Positions 11,394-22,784 of a DNA stretch of 64,000 nt are shown here, in pieces. Positions within the stretch are counted from its first letter, which is position 1, and every line of letters starts with the position of its first letter. Made by a program: the position numbers and the translations under genes. The notes beneath the pieces are model-generated. The model was not told where the DNA came from and ran no database searches. It saw only the letters and a list, made by a program, of their open reading frames with translations. Source of the DNA: Phytophthora quininea (Eukaryota > Oomycota > Peronosporomycetes > Peronosporales > Peronosporaceae). The stretch covers positions 62,001 through 126,000 of the forward strand of contig JAAVTG010000584.1 in the NCBI GenBank assembly GCA_011947345.1, written 5' to 3'.

Positions 11394-11735
11394 GGGAGTC
11401 GGCAGATCTCGGCCTGGAGCGAGCGGTAACTGGTCGCCAGCGCTGCGATCGAGCACGGGGAGACGGACGAAGAGAATGTGGCGAGCTGGGCACCAGCGGA
11501 AGCTCTGCACTCACGGCTACGACGCTCGGACGGACGTTGCCACTCTTGGTGGTGGCTCCGGCTCTGGTTCGAAAAAGTGAGAGTCACTTTACTGAAGTAA
11601 CAAGTTTCCTGGCATTACAAGCTCGGGTTGCACACGATTGTCGATTCTCTGCCAAGCGCAATCTCCTTGACGGGCGAAGAAGACTTTCGACCGCAATTCT
11701 ACTCTCCTATCAGAGATATCTCGTCTACGTTGGTT
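11394..11735. other. Intergenic / possible 5' extension of the PX gene
   Basis: The minus-strand frame of the PX gene stays open to about 11510 and could carry a few more N-terminal codons. Otherwise no gene is seen before the stop of the methyltransferase gene at 11736. Confidence 0.35.
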
Positions 11736-12778
11736 CTAGGCGAGCGCATACATTTTCACGGGGTAGAGTTCCTCTGGGAAATGCCGCTGTCTGCGCTCTC
11801 CCAGCAGCGTGAGCCCGGCTTGCTGGAACAGACTCTTGTAGTACACGGCGGAGCGCGTGATGCTGCTGTCCTGGCGGTCGAGGTCGTAGGGCTCGGCTGT
11901 CTGGAAGACGTTCTCCTTGATCACGATGAAGCCGTGCGGAGTCAGCGCTCTCTTGCACCGCCGCAGATACCGCACGAGATCCACGTCGGTGAGGTGCACG
12001 AGCACCCACTGCATCCAGATGAGGTCATAGCTCGCTGCTGGCGGTTCAAAGTCCTGCAGCCCCATGCAGTACAAGTCACGCACGCGGGCGCGAAGACTCT
12101 CATCCGCGCCGAGGTATTGAGGCACGCCCCGGAGGAGTCGCGGACTCTGCTCCACCAGATCCACGTGCTCAAACATTGGCAGGAGCAGCAGCTTACTCAC
12201 GCGTCCAATGCCAGCGCCGCAATCTACCGCCGCGTGACATTCCCACTCGGGACGCGCCGCCTCCTGGACGTGCTTGAGGAACCGCCGGGACTCTTTGACG
12301 TCAACGCCCGACACATGCGCGAACCCGCCCAGAACACCATCGTCCGAAAGCGGGCAGTTGGTTTCGTCGTCCCAGTACTCGTGGGCACTCGCGTACCAAG
12401 TCAGCTCGTTACTCTGCGGAGTCTCAGCTGCTTGCTGCTCAATCGATTCGTCGTCTACTCCGCTCTCAACGAACTTGTTGGGGGCGTCGCCCAACTCCAT
12501 CTGCCACATGACGAACACACTCCTGTCAAACATCAAAGTCACGTTAAACTGCTGCAGCAGCCACGCCCCAACACACCAGACATACTCGTATTCAGAATGC
12601 GGCTCGATCTTGCTCGACGCGTCCAGCGCCCGTTGCACCTCTGTGGCGATCGCCTTCAGCTCCTTCCAGTCCACACGCGCGCGCTGCGTCTCGAGCGAGG
12701 CATCAGAAGCGTCACATCCTCTTGCTCCTTGGCATCTGCCGTCGCAGGAGGCGCCGCGGAAGCAGCAGGTCCGGCCAT
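11736..12778 (-). CDS. NTMT1: Alpha N-terminal protein methyltransferase (NTMT1/METTL11 family)
   Basis: About 347 residues after repair. The catalytic domain (roughly the last 220 residues) starts WYASAHEYWDDE, followed by GVLGGFAHVSGVDVKES, the SAM-binding loop VDCGAGIGRVSK, VDLVEQSPRLL, YDLIWMQWVLVHLTD, and GFIVIKENV. These are hallmark NTMT1 blocks. Such enzymes methylate the alpha-amino group of proteins beginning X-Pro-Lys after Met removal. About 125 residues precede the catalytic domain, longer than in animal enzymes. I chose the ATG at 12778 (MAGPAASAAPP), which requires one missing base near 12705-12715. Confidence 0.85.
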
Positions 12779-12845
12779 GATGCAGTGGCGGCGAGCGGCG
12801 CGGCGAGAAACTGCGACGGTTACGCTGTAGTAACCCATGTAACCT

Positions 12846-15800
12846 TCAATACGTCAGCAGCGTGGTCTCCAGGAACTCGAAGAAGATGCTGTCCGGGTCC
12901 GTCACGAGCTCTTCAGCCCCCCGCACTCTGCTAAAGCCCCATCTTCCATGACAAGGATGCGGTCGAAGCCCAGCACTTGGTCGAGCCGATGCGTGATGAG
13001 GAAAATCGTCGAGCCGGCGAACTCTTTTTCCACGACACTCAGCAGACGCTTATCGCATTGCTGGTCCACCGACGAGAAGGCCTCGTCCAGAATCAGCACC
13101 CGAGCTGGCTTGAGCAGTGACCGCGCCAGCACCAGCATCTGGCGCTCGCCCATACTCCAGTTCTCGCCGTTCTCGGCCATTCTCATGCTTAAGCTCCTGA
13201 CGACCACGCGAGTCGGATACGTTTCCATCGGACCTTCCTCAATGTCGTCGCTTCCTGGCGCTTCACAAAGACCAGTCTTCATAAGAACTTCCCACAATGC
13301 ATCGTCGTCAAACTCCTTGAACGGATCCAAGTAGCGACGGATCGAGCACCGATAGAAGAGCGGCGTCTGAGGGATGATGCAGATCCGACTGCGGATGTCG
13401 CGAAGGCTGAGACGACTGAGGTCGATTCCATCGATAAGGATGCGGCCCCGGGGCAAGTGGTGCATCTGCAGCATCGCCATGGCCAGTGAGCTCTTACCGG
13501 AGCCTGTTCTGCCGACGATGCCAACTTTCTCCCCACCCGAGATCGAGAAAGACACGTCCCGCAACGCAAATGCAGGAGAGCTTGCGTCAGGCTGCACAGT
13601 GTCGTACTGGAAAAATACGTGGTCAAAGACAATGTCACCAGACGTCGGCCACAGGCGAGGCGCACTTGCTCGTTGTTGGACACTCTTGTCGTTGTCGTCT
13701 CCTCGGGAGGAATGTGCTGGAACTTTTTCAAATTGGCGATGCTGAACATGTTGACGGAGGAGTTCAAAATGCCCACTGAAAACGAAACAAAGTCGCGTTG
13801 GAGGCCGTAGATGCAGTGCAGAACGAGTCCAAGCGTGCTGGCTTGCAGTCCGCCTTGCGCCAACAACAGTGCCAGGCAGAACAAAAGATTCCGACGCCGA
13901 GGCTGCAGCGAATAAACAACCAATGCGTGAATATCTCGACGACAGTAGCGATACGAGACCTATCGTCCACCATGTTGCCATGCTGCAGACAAGCCCGCTT
14001 GACTTGCTCGGGGCCGAAGGAACGGATAATTGCGGCTCCATCCAGCGCTTCTGACACGAAATTTAAGTCGGCAGCATCGAGTTTAGACCGCAACTTGTAC
14101 ACTTGAGCAAAGAGGCGCTTGTCTACCATCCCACGACACATGTACACCGTCACAAAAGCGATCAGGACGCCCATGCCGCCGAGCATGTAGCATATCGTCC
14201 CCAACGCCGCCGCAATTGAGACGGTGCTCCGGAACATGAACACCAACGGAAACCCCATCAGCCCGTCGCTGACTTGGATGTCCATGGAATAGCGCGCCAG
14301 AATCTCGCCAATCGGAGTCTGGTACAGCACTGCCATGGGAGCGCGCAGTAGCGACTTCGTCACATCACTGAAGACCTGTCTAGCGCGTCTAGATAGAGCA
14401 TAGAAGATGATTGCACAGCTGACGATCAACACCACAAACGCCCCGACGCTCAGCAGACCATACACAATGGTGGCGTTCCGCATGTCGACGTATGTCCAAG
14501 TCATGTTGCTCCAGTGCACCAGCCACAAATTCTTGGCCACCTCAATCAAACCATAGGCAAAGAAAAGAATAGCTGCTGCAAGGGAGTATCGCCGGCCATA
14601 CTCCGGCCAGAGCATTTCCTTGCCAATTCCATCCATAGTGCGGCGTGTCAAGTCTGGTGTGGATAGTAGCGACGCTTTTGCAGTCCTTGGATGCCGAGAA
14701 ACCCGACGTCTCGCTTCTCCCAGTTCGCAGTCGTCCATAGCAAAGGGGGAATATTCATCTTTGAGGCTTCCGTCGTTAAATCCAGCTGTGGTCATCCGCC
14801 AAGGCGGAATGTCAGCTAAACGGCGAGCACGACGACTTGGAGGGGTTTGTGCGCTTGAAGGTGGCAATGGGTCATCTTTGCTGCTCTCCACGACAGCAGT
14901 GTCGCTGACATGCCAAACTCTATCAACAAATCCAGACTCGATAAATTCTGGGTTGTGCGTGGCTACGATTACTGTCTTGTATCGAAGTAGCTCCAAGAAA
15001 CACTTACGGAAGACATCACTCTGCACGATGGCATCGGCACTGGCCAGCGGACGATCAAGCAAATACAAATCTGCATCGCAATACAGTGTACGTGCGAGAG
15101 CAATACGAGATTTTTGGCCGCCAGAAAGATTAATACCTTTCGGTCCGATCATCGTTTCGTCTCCATCAGGCAAGCTTTCAAGGTCCTCCAGCAAGCAGCA
15201 CGCATCCAGCACGCGATAGTATTTACCTTCGTCGAACGGTGACCCGAACAACACATTGTTCCGGATGCTTAGAGTCTGAAGCCAGGGCTGCTCGGACGAG
15301 TACGCGACCTTATACTTTGGGGACAAATACACACTCCCGGTCTCGCAGGTAACTTCGCTCAGGAACGACGTTAACAGAGTCGTCTTCCCAGCCCCAGCTT
15401 TTCCGTGAATCACCACCAATTCTCCCGTTGTGACTTGCAGATTGACATTTGCCAGCACAATCGCTGGCGAGTATTGACCTACCGATAGACTTGCGTGGTT
15501 GAGGGCAACCACGACGTTCTCGGGGTAATTTTTCACTTCTCCCTCTGCAGCCTCCGCGTTGGTGCAGCTGTCACAGGACGCAAGGTATCGGTCAATTTTG
15601 CGCATCCCAACTCGACCGTCGATGAAAACCCGGATCCCCATAATGAGCCCATGCAGCTCAACTCGGACTTGGTCGATCAGAACCAGCGCCGTGAACACCG
15701 TGGCCGGTGAGAAGTACCCGGCGCGCGCTGCTAACGACGTAAAAATTGCCACCGAAGCGAACGCCGGCACCTCCCACACACAGCAGTAGCGAATGATCCT

Positions 15801-16849
15801 CGACACTGCTTCCCACCACTGTCTCCGCTCTTCCTTTCTTCGTGCAGACATGATCTTAGACAAGATTTTGTCTTCCCACGCGTACAGCTTGATCGACTGG
15901 ATACCTTTGAAACACTCGTTCACTGCAGCCAGCGTCTTGGCCCGTTTCTTGGTGTACCATTGTAGCATTGCAGCCGAGAGCGCCGACAGAATCGACATCC
16001 CTCCGACAATGATGGCCAGCGCTATGAGGATGAGCTTGGCGCTCGTGTGCAGCGTCTGATTGAGAATCCACAGCAGCACAGCTAGCTGAACCGCCGAGGT
16101 CCACACGTCGTGGAAGCGGATGAGCAGCCAGCCCACCTGCACGAGGTTGGACGAGTAGAGCGTGGCGATGTTGGCGATGTTGGTGCTGGTGCCGTGCTTG
16201 CCCTTGACAGGCCTCTCCACCGACTTGGCGAACACCAGCAGGCGGATGGACGCCACGACTCTCAACTGAGCCTTGAACATCCTGAACCTGGCGTGGCGAT
16301 CGAACAGAACTTGCAGCACGACGGCCGCCTGGATGCCCACGAGCACCAGCAGTTGCTCCCCATGCTGCTGCGAGAGTGTTGCGGATCCATCACGGCCGTC
16401 AGCAACTTGAAAAGCAGCACAGGCACACAGGAAGCGCTCATCACGGCGCAGAGCCCCAGGCTGGCGCTGGACGCGACGGCGCGCCACTCGGTGCGCCAGA
16501 TAGCGCCGACGAGGCTGTCAGACCTACTGTAGGCGGATCGGAAGCGATCGGCAGCCTGCTCCGCCGTGTTCTCCGGATCCAGTGGCCACAAGTCGTCGAT
16601 CTGCAGGCGTCGGGATCCTCCGAGCGCTACCAGCGGCTCGACGAAGAGGAAGGCGAGGCGAGAGAGCAGCGACGAAGTGGTCTCGTCTTGGAGGCGGCGG
16701 GGCGGCGCAGTGCAGCATGTCGGGGACGAGAACGACGCGCCGCTGGAAGGAGAAGACGCAGAAGGAGATGAAGAACGCCGCCGAATGCGAGAACGCGAGC
16801 GGATGCCGTCGCTGCAGCCGCCGCCGTCCAGCGTCCCGTAGCGTGCCAT
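12846..16849 (-). CDS. ABCC-family (MRP-like) ABC transporter, full-size
   Basis: After repair about 1,335 residues in the order TMD1-NBD1-TMD2-NBD2, without an extra N-terminal membrane domain. This is the short MRP layout used to export conjugates and drugs. NBD1 has Walker A GKAGAGKTT, signature NLSGGQKSRIALAR and H-loop THNPEF, but its Walker B reads LYLLDRPLASAD, with Arg where ABCC proteins usually have Asp. NBD2 has GRTGSGKSS, WSMGERQMLVLAR, Walker B VLILDEAFSSVD and ITHRLDQV. Start is the ATG at 16849 (MARYGTLDG). Four single-base losses are inferred near 16384, 13885, 13700 and 12918; the last restores the tail EELVTDPDSIFFEFLETTLL. The total then divides by three. Confidence 0.87.
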
Positions 16850-17461
16850 TATGACACCCAAAGGTGCGACTAAGTTGATAACTAAACTTGAACGGGATAT
16901 GCGAGATTGTAGCCATCTCTCGGCAAGCATGAGGAAGCTCGTCAACATCTTGGGGGTTCCAGGAGGTCTGCGGAATTACCGCCTGCAGCCCACCCGCCGC
17001 GTGCCGAGAATGCAAGTGGACACGACGGCTGGTGTCATTTCGCCACTTGGTTACCTGCAAGCACTGCTTTCAGCCCGCAAGTTTCGATCTGATTCGTCTG
17101 AGGGAGTACAGGCAGTCTCGGCGCTGGGGATTGGCATCATCTTGGCCGTGCTGGTCGATTCCCGCAAAGAGGACGGACGCCACCACGCTGCTGACAGGTC
17201 GCGAAAGGAGACCTTCGACACCGGCTGCTACATGTACAACCCGATGGGAATCCCATTGGATGGCTTGATACCCGACGTGGAGCCTCCAAGACAAGACAGA
17301 TGGATCTCTTCACCTGGTCTCGCGCGAGCCGATGTGCCAGCAATCCAAGGCGCGTCTATAAAGCATCCAGTGTGCATTGCAGGTGTCCGTCAACGACGTT
17401 CACTTCCGAATCGGCCAGATTCGCCGCAAGCAGCCGTCAGTCCCCAGCTCAACGTAACAAG
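16850..17461. other. Divergent intergenic region
   Basis: This lies between the ATG of the minus-strand transporter and that of the plus-strand small protein. A plus-strand open frame runs through it but has no recognisable content and conflicts with the repaired downstream gene. A TATA-like site lies at 17357-17362. Confidence 0.4.
17357..17362 (+). promoter_or_regulatory. TATA-like site upstream of the small acidic protein gene
   Basis: TATAAA about 100 bases upstream of the ATG at 17462. Many oomycete genes lack a TATA box, so this is only a candidate. Confidence 0.25.
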
Positions 17462-17963
17462 ATGCCCCCCTCGCCGCGACCTCCGAGCACATCAAACCTT
17501 TCATGCCGGTCGCACTCAAAGTGTCGGAGAGCGTCGACCTCGACAACAGCGAATGGATCGAGAAGGTGAACGCCGCTCAAGCGCACCATGGTGAACCCAC
17601 GCGCCCACTCAAAAGCAACATCCTCCAGCGAACGCTAGCCAACCTATCGCACAATCACCGCCGAAAGCAAGCAAAGGTCCTGGACGAAGCGCAGAGCTAT
17701 CGAGAGGAGCTGCAAAGTACCTCGAAGAGTCCAACGCCAACTTGCGCGATGAACATGACGAGAACCCGCTGGATAGTTTGGACGATGATAGCGACGAGGA
17801 GCTCGGGAGTCCGCAGGACGCACAAATCATCGACTTCTCCGAGTCAATCGTGTCCCTGACTTCGGTCAAAACGACCGAGAACGTGGTGCTTCCCGTGGAA
17901 TCCCTAGCTCGTACGGGAAGCAAAATCGCCATGGTGGCGTCATGGTCGCTGCCAAACCAGTGA
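17462..17963 (+). CDS. Small acidic protein of unknown function (frameshifted)
   Basis: About 167 residues after repair. The first part reads ATSEHIKPFMPVALKVSESV and SNILQRTLANLSHNHRRKQ. A helical charged region follows, then the acidic stretch DSLDDDSDEELG. One missing C in the CCCCCC run after the ATG (17465-17470) and one missing A near 17714 (CTGCAAAG) put the three segments in one frame. There are no membrane segments, signal peptide or recognised domain. It stands alone between divergent transporter and hydrolase genes, so context gives no hint of function. Confidence 0.5.
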
Positions 17964-18300
17964 CATTCACCCACTGGGCTTTCAAACGGCAGCAACGGAG
18001 TTTGTCACGGCAGGGTCCGATTCCAGAGCGTGGGGGATGGAAGCGACTCTACTCAGTGAAGAGGTAGAAGGACCACAAGGAGTGTACTCTGGGAAGATGG
18101 TTGAGCTGTAGAGATATTGGTGTGCGGTAGCTGGCTGTAGGTAGTACACTTTGTAGTGTAAGCATTATTATTTTGTTTATCTCGCCATGGTGTTGAAGTG
18201 ATCACTTGAGAAGGGCGACGGCCTCCTGATGAAATGAGATATGGAGCAGGGGACTTACAGAAATGCCTTAGATATGCGGACAATTACTACATGTACTCTA
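17964..18300. other. Convergent intergenic region
   Basis: Lies between the 3' ends of the small acidic protein gene and the first hydrolase. It is AT-richer than the coding DNA around it. No gene or repeat is seen; it should hold the 3' untranslated regions of both genes. Confidence 0.4.
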
Positions 18301-19584
18301 TCAAACTCTCGTCTGTCTGGTTTCCAACGGAAATCGCTTCCGGAGCCACTGCGATAGATGGCTGACCGCAACTCGTTTCTCCGTGTCCTCGAACACATAG
18401 TGGAAGGCGCCGTCAATGAGTTTGAACTCCTTGTCGAAGCTCCCCATCGAGGCGAAGAACCGGATCGCCGCCTGCTGGTCTGCAATGCCATCGTTCGAGC
18501 CTGCGAGGAACAGCATGGGGATCGAGCAGAACGCGTGCTCGGCCTCCGTGACGCGCTTGTCTTTCTGGAGCTTTAAGATCGCGTTCAACGTCTCGTTGGC
18601 GCTGGCTGCGGTCATCTTATCCGTGCAGGTCAGCGGGTCCTTCCGGAACGCTTCGAGGAAGCTCGCATCTCTGCAGAGCAGCTCATGGTTGATCGCCGGC
18701 ACAACACGCGCCTTGGGGATAATTGATGCCAGCGGCAGCAGTGACTGAGCGAACAGCACCGGCGTCCACGTTACACCAATGATTGGCGACGCCCACACAG
18801 CCGCGTGGAATTTGTGCTCTCCAGTGAGAACGGTGTGAAGCCCCACAAGGGAGCCGAACGACACGCCTATGATGATCAGCGGCAGCTCTGGCAGCGAGAC
18901 GAGGTTGGTGTTTTTGCCGTGCGGGTGGAGAGGGTGGTGGTGTTTTCGCCAGTACCGAAGCGCATCTGTGTAGATCGTTCTCTTTGTGAACGTGATGAAG
19001 TCGTTCGTGTCCTCGACGAGGTGGCTAAAGTCGCTAATGTGGGCACGCGTCTTGTGCCCGTCGAGGTCGCTGGCCCCGTGGTTCATCAGGTCGTACGTGA
19101 CGACGCCATAGCCTTCTTTGCACAGCCGCTTGTAGAGGCTGATATTGCGTCGGCAATGGTCTCCGATGCCATGCAAGAAGAGGACGACGCCGCGCATCGG
19201 CTCCTTCTCGGGCGGGAAGAGAGCAAAGTAGTAGAGCGACTGACCTCGGCGGTTCTGGAACTTGCCTTCAAAGTGACGGAGTCGCTGCTTACCTGAGGTA
19301 CTCTGCGGCTCCGTAAAGAAGGGAGAGGTCGGCGCACAACTCGATGGGGACGACGTTGCTGAGCCCGATGCCGAACTTCGGTCGGTGACGTTTGACGCCT
19401 CGTCGGCCTTGGTCTCGGCGTACAGCACTACCTTCTTACGATGGGTATTGCTGGCAGGTTTGGGCTCGCTTCGTGGATATCCTTTTGGTCGTTGGGACTC
19501 TGCTATCCTCCCCGTCGTCTTCGAGAGAGGAGGGGCGACTTCATTGCGAGCGGAGCTCTTGAGCTGGCCTTTGGAGTTCGCCAT
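18301..19584 (-). CDS. Alpha/beta hydrolase (monoglyceride-lipase / S33-like), array copy 1
   Basis: 427 residues from the ATG at 19584 (MANSKGQLKSS), chosen because copies 3 and 4 begin with similar words (MPNCRKL, MVNCRGQ). A Ser/Pro-rich N-terminal region of about 100 residues precedes the hydrolase domain (HFEGKFQNRRGQSLYYFAL). The oxyanion motif is LFLHGIGDHCRR and the nucleophile elbow GVSFGSLVG. The likely acid is in GSNDGIADQ and the likely His in DGAFHYVFED. A His-rich loop (WRKHHHPLHPHGK) lies between strand region and nucleophile, as in all four copies. Lipid ester hydrolysis is the likely chemistry; the substrate is unknown. No signal peptide is evident, suggesting an intracellular enzyme. 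Confidence 0.82.
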   Translation of the reverse strand: MANSKGQLKSSARNEVAPPLSKTTGRIAESQRPKGYPRSEPKPASNTHRKKVVLYAETKADEASNVTDRSSASGSATSSPSSCAPTSPFFTEPQSTSGKQRLRHFEGKFQNRRGQSLYYFALFPPEKEPMRGVVLFLHGIGDHCRRNISLYKRLCKEGYGVVTYDLMNHGASDLDGHKTRAHISDFSHLVEDTNDFITFTKRTIYTDALRYWRKHHHPLHPHGKNTNLVSLPELPLIIIGVSFGSLVGLHTVLTGEHKFHAAVWASPIIGVTWTPVLFAQSLLPLASIIPKARVVPAINHELLCRDASFLEAFRKDPLTCTDKMTAASANETLNAILKLQKDKRVTEAEHAFCSIPMLFLAGSNDGIADQQAAIRFFASMGSFDKEFKLIDGAFHYVFEDTEKRVAVSHLSQWLRKRFPLETRQTRV

Positions 19585-20206
19585 CTTTTCGAGAATGCAG
19601 CCGAGACCGCAGCGTGGACATCTAGAGTTGCCTGCCAGGACAAAAGACGCCTGACTGTAGATCGGTGGCGAGAGAGCGCGGTAAAAGCCCGTTGAATCGC
19701 TGCCGCGTCTTTGATAGACGTCCGGGATCGATACATTCGGGTGGTTTTGGCGCAATCGGGGCCTACCGATCTCAAGATGTGCCATACGAATGTCGGCCGG
19801 AAACCAGGAGCTGATGAAGGCAGCTCCTAGTGACGAACAATCCATCGGCTTCCAGGCATTGCTATGGAGTTTGTCCCTCCTTTCCTTTCGGCACCGTTCA
19901 TATTCGCAGCCGAAAAGTAGCGACTTGACTGCATGTAGTTCGTTGTCCATGTTAGCCGGAGCTGCGCGAGGCTTTCTTCTGGAACGTCTGCTGCAGGAAG
20001 ACTTCCAGTCGTCGTCGACAGCGTCTTCACAATCGCGACTCTTGTGCAGACAGGAGAGACGCCGACAGCACCAGCAAGCCGGTTTGTTTGCCGTTCGTGC
20101 ACCGTGTTGGTTGATGCGCTGACTCTACGAGTCCGTCTAAAAGGGCAACGGCATAAGGTATATTGGATGGAGAACATCTTTGTTTATCACTTCTCCATAA
20201 TTTTGT
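19585..20206. other. Spacer between hydrolase copies 1 and 2
   Basis: A minus-strand frame extends upstream of the chosen start of copy 1 (to about 19950) but looks non-coding. No separate gene is seen. It should hold the promoter of copy 1 and the 3' end of copy 2. Confidence 0.4.
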
Positions 20207-22389
20207 CTACAATTCCGTGCGCGGTGCTCTCACCAAGGGCATGCCCTTCTTCGCTGTTCCTTCCAGCTTCTTGAGAGTATCGACCGGTTGGCCGTTCGGG
20301 TGTCGAGACTCGACGGGGAATCGCTTTCGCAGCCACTGCGCAAGGTACTCGAGGACGTCCTCCTTTTCGGGCTCCTCGTAGACCTTGTGATACAGGCCGT
20401 CGAATAGCTTGAACTCCTTGTCAAAGTTCCCCATGGACGCGAAAAACTTGATGGACGCCTGCTGATCCGACACGCCGTCGAGTGATCCGGCGAGGAATAT
20501 CATGGGCAATGCGCAGAATGCACTCTCGGGGTTCGAGACCCTCGGGTCCCGTTGCAGTCTGAGCATCGCCTGCAGGGACTGTTGGCCGGTGCTAGTCGTC
20601 ATCATGTCCAAGCTCGTGAGCGGGTCTTCCTTGAACCTCACCAGGAACTCGGGGTCTCGGCACCATCGGTCGTGCTGCACAGCGGGGACAACCTTCGCCG
20701 TAGGAATCAATCGTACCAGCGGACGGGCGAGTTTCGACTGCGCCCACAGCAGGGGAGACCACGTCACGCCGATTGTTGGCGACCCCCAGATTCCCGCGTG
20801 GAACTTGTGCTCTCCAGACAGAACCGTGTGGAGACCGATCAACGAGCCGTACGATGTGCCGGCGATGATCAGTGGCAGTTCGGGTAGTGTCACGCGCTTA
20901 ATGAACTTTCCGTGCGGATGTCGAGGGTGGTGGTGCTTTCGCCAGTAGCGAAGGGCGTTCGGATAGATGGACTTCTTGGCGAACGAGACGAAGTCATTCG
21001 TGTCCTCTACGAGATGGTTGAAATCGCTGATGTGAGCGCGTGTGTTGAATTTGTCGTAGTCGCTGGCCCCGTGGTTCAGCAGGTCATACGACAGCACGCC
21101 AAAGCCTTCCATGCACAGCTTCTCGTAGAACTCGATGCTGCGGCGGCAGTGGTCGCCAATGCCGTGCAGGCAAAGCACGATGCCCCGCATGGCCATCTTC
21201 TCGGGAGGAAACAGAGCAAAGTAGAAAAGCGACTGGCCGCGTCGGTTCTGGAACTTCCCCTCGTATCGTCGAAGCCGAGCAGAGAAGTCTGGCTCGGTCG
21301 GTTCTGTGGTGATCACGGTTGGGAGAGCAGCCGCGCTGGACGAACATCTCGGATGCATATCGGGGGCTTCATTTGCCTCCGAAGTTGGGCTTGATCCGTC
21401 GTCGGACGAGGATACCGAAGCCGTGTTGGACGACGACCGGGATCTCGAGGTTGGAGACGCCATGACTTCAGCACGTGACGGCAGTTTAGGACGACTACGC
21501 ATTTGTTTGGATGGAGTGGAAGCCAGATTTGTGGACGAGTTCGACCGCTGTACTCCGCGTGGAGTTTGAACACCTTCACGCTGGGGTGGATTCGAAGTCC
21601 GCCGCGGGTGTGAACGTCGACGCTCCGTCGGTTTCGGCGACGTTGTCGACTTGGTCTTTGCTGCTGAAGTTGCCGGCGTCAAATTCGCTGACGATTTGGC
21701 TCGCCGCATTCGCATTCGAGGACTCGACGCTGGGCGTGTCTTGATGGCACGGGGTTTCCACGTCGTGCTAGAGTCCGATTCCGAGCTCGATACAGCATCA
21801 TCGGATTCCCACAGCGGCACGGGGCGAGACCGAGCCGAGCGACTCGCCTGTTTTCGGGTCTTTGGCTTCTCCGGCGTCTGTGGGGGTGACGAGCTCATGT
21901 CCTCTACATCCAAATCCCAGAGCGAAGGACGCGGGCGCGCCGATTGCTGCTGAGCCTGCGGTTTCTCTGATTTTGAGGCATTCGTGTTCTCGTCCAAAAA
22001 GTCCCATAATGGGACTGAGCGCGAACGCACATGTCGGCTCTTTGGTGCGGGGGTCTTTGTATTGGCACTTGGCGGTGTTTTAGCTGTAGTCTTGCTGTTA
22101 GCCACTTGCTGGGTGGTGGTGGTGGTCGTCGGTGGAGCATTCCGTCGCGGAGGGCTTTGGCTTTGCGGCGGTGTCGTGTCAATGGGGTTGTTGGCGCCTA
22201 CCTCCTCCGGCGGCACGATGGAGACTGGGACTTCAAACGGCAAGTCTTCCAAAGGCACCGAGGGGACCGAAGGCACCGTCGGGGTTCCTCGGTGATGACG
22301 GACATGGCGAGAGCGGCGCGCGCTTTGCCACGGGCGCGTGCTCGGGCCTGCATGGCTGCGTTGATCGTTCCTTGCACTGATGGGGCCAT
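20207..22389 (-). CDS. Alpha/beta hydrolase, array copy 2, with long disordered N-terminus
   Basis: About 727 residues after repair, the ATG at 22389 (MAPSVQG) being chosen. One missing A near 22290 joins MSVITEE to TPTVPSVPSVP, mirroring MSVIMEETP in copy 3. Roughly 350 residues of Ser/Arg/Pro-rich sequence follow, with three copies of a short PLWD/E-type motif (SVPLWDFLDE, RPSLWDLDVED, RPVPLWESDD). The hydrolase domain then matches the other copies: CLHGIGDHCRR, GTSYGSLIG, GSLDGVSDQ and DGLYHKVYEE, with the His-rich loop WRKHHHPRHPHGK. The C-terminus is longer than in its neighbours by some 30 residues (TLKKLEGTAKKGMP). Confidence 0.8.
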
Positions 22390-22784
22390 CACGGCGGGAA
22401 AGCGAAACTGGTGTCCACCGAGTCTCGCAGACGCCTGCCGCGGCGCTGCCGCCACAACCGACCGACAAAATGCGGAAGTCCGACTGCATTCTGCCTTGCC
22501 TTTGAAGAAAAGCCGGATCAAGTCGCTGAAATGGGGAACATCTTCGCGATGGGAATCTTTTCGTGCCAACGCCGGCACCTCCAGGCTGGAGTTCACCACA
22601 ATTTTGACTTACGGCCCCTTCCATTCCAGAGGTTTTTGGCGAAAGCAACTTTACCTCGAAAAATGGCGGCGACAGCAGAACCTCTCACACATAGCTGGTG
22701 GTGACCCTACCAACGTGAATGAGCAGATGATTGATAAGAAACAAACGCAACGTATTAACATTGAACAGATACAGTGAGAGCACT
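22390..22784. other. Spacer between hydrolase copies 2 and 3
   Basis: The minus-strand frame of copy 2 stays open upstream, but nothing in it resembles the other copies. No gene, repeat or element is seen. Confidence 0.4.

Noticed and set aside
11628..12830. 400-codon open frame on the plus strand
   Set aside because: It lies antisense to the NTMT1 gene, which has full family motifs on the minus strand; the plus-strand frame is a shadow of GC-rich coding.
12846..16849. Reading the broken ABC transporter, kinesin, CDC14 and others as pseudogenes
   Set aside because: Breaks are almost all single-base losses, often in homopolymers, and there are no in-frame stops otherwise; catalytic motifs are intact on both sides. 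Assembly error explains them better.
16851..17594. 247-codon plus-strand open frame upstream of the small acidic protein
   Set aside because: No recognisable motif, and it ends in the wrong frame relative to the repaired downstream gene; most of it is probably promoter DNA.
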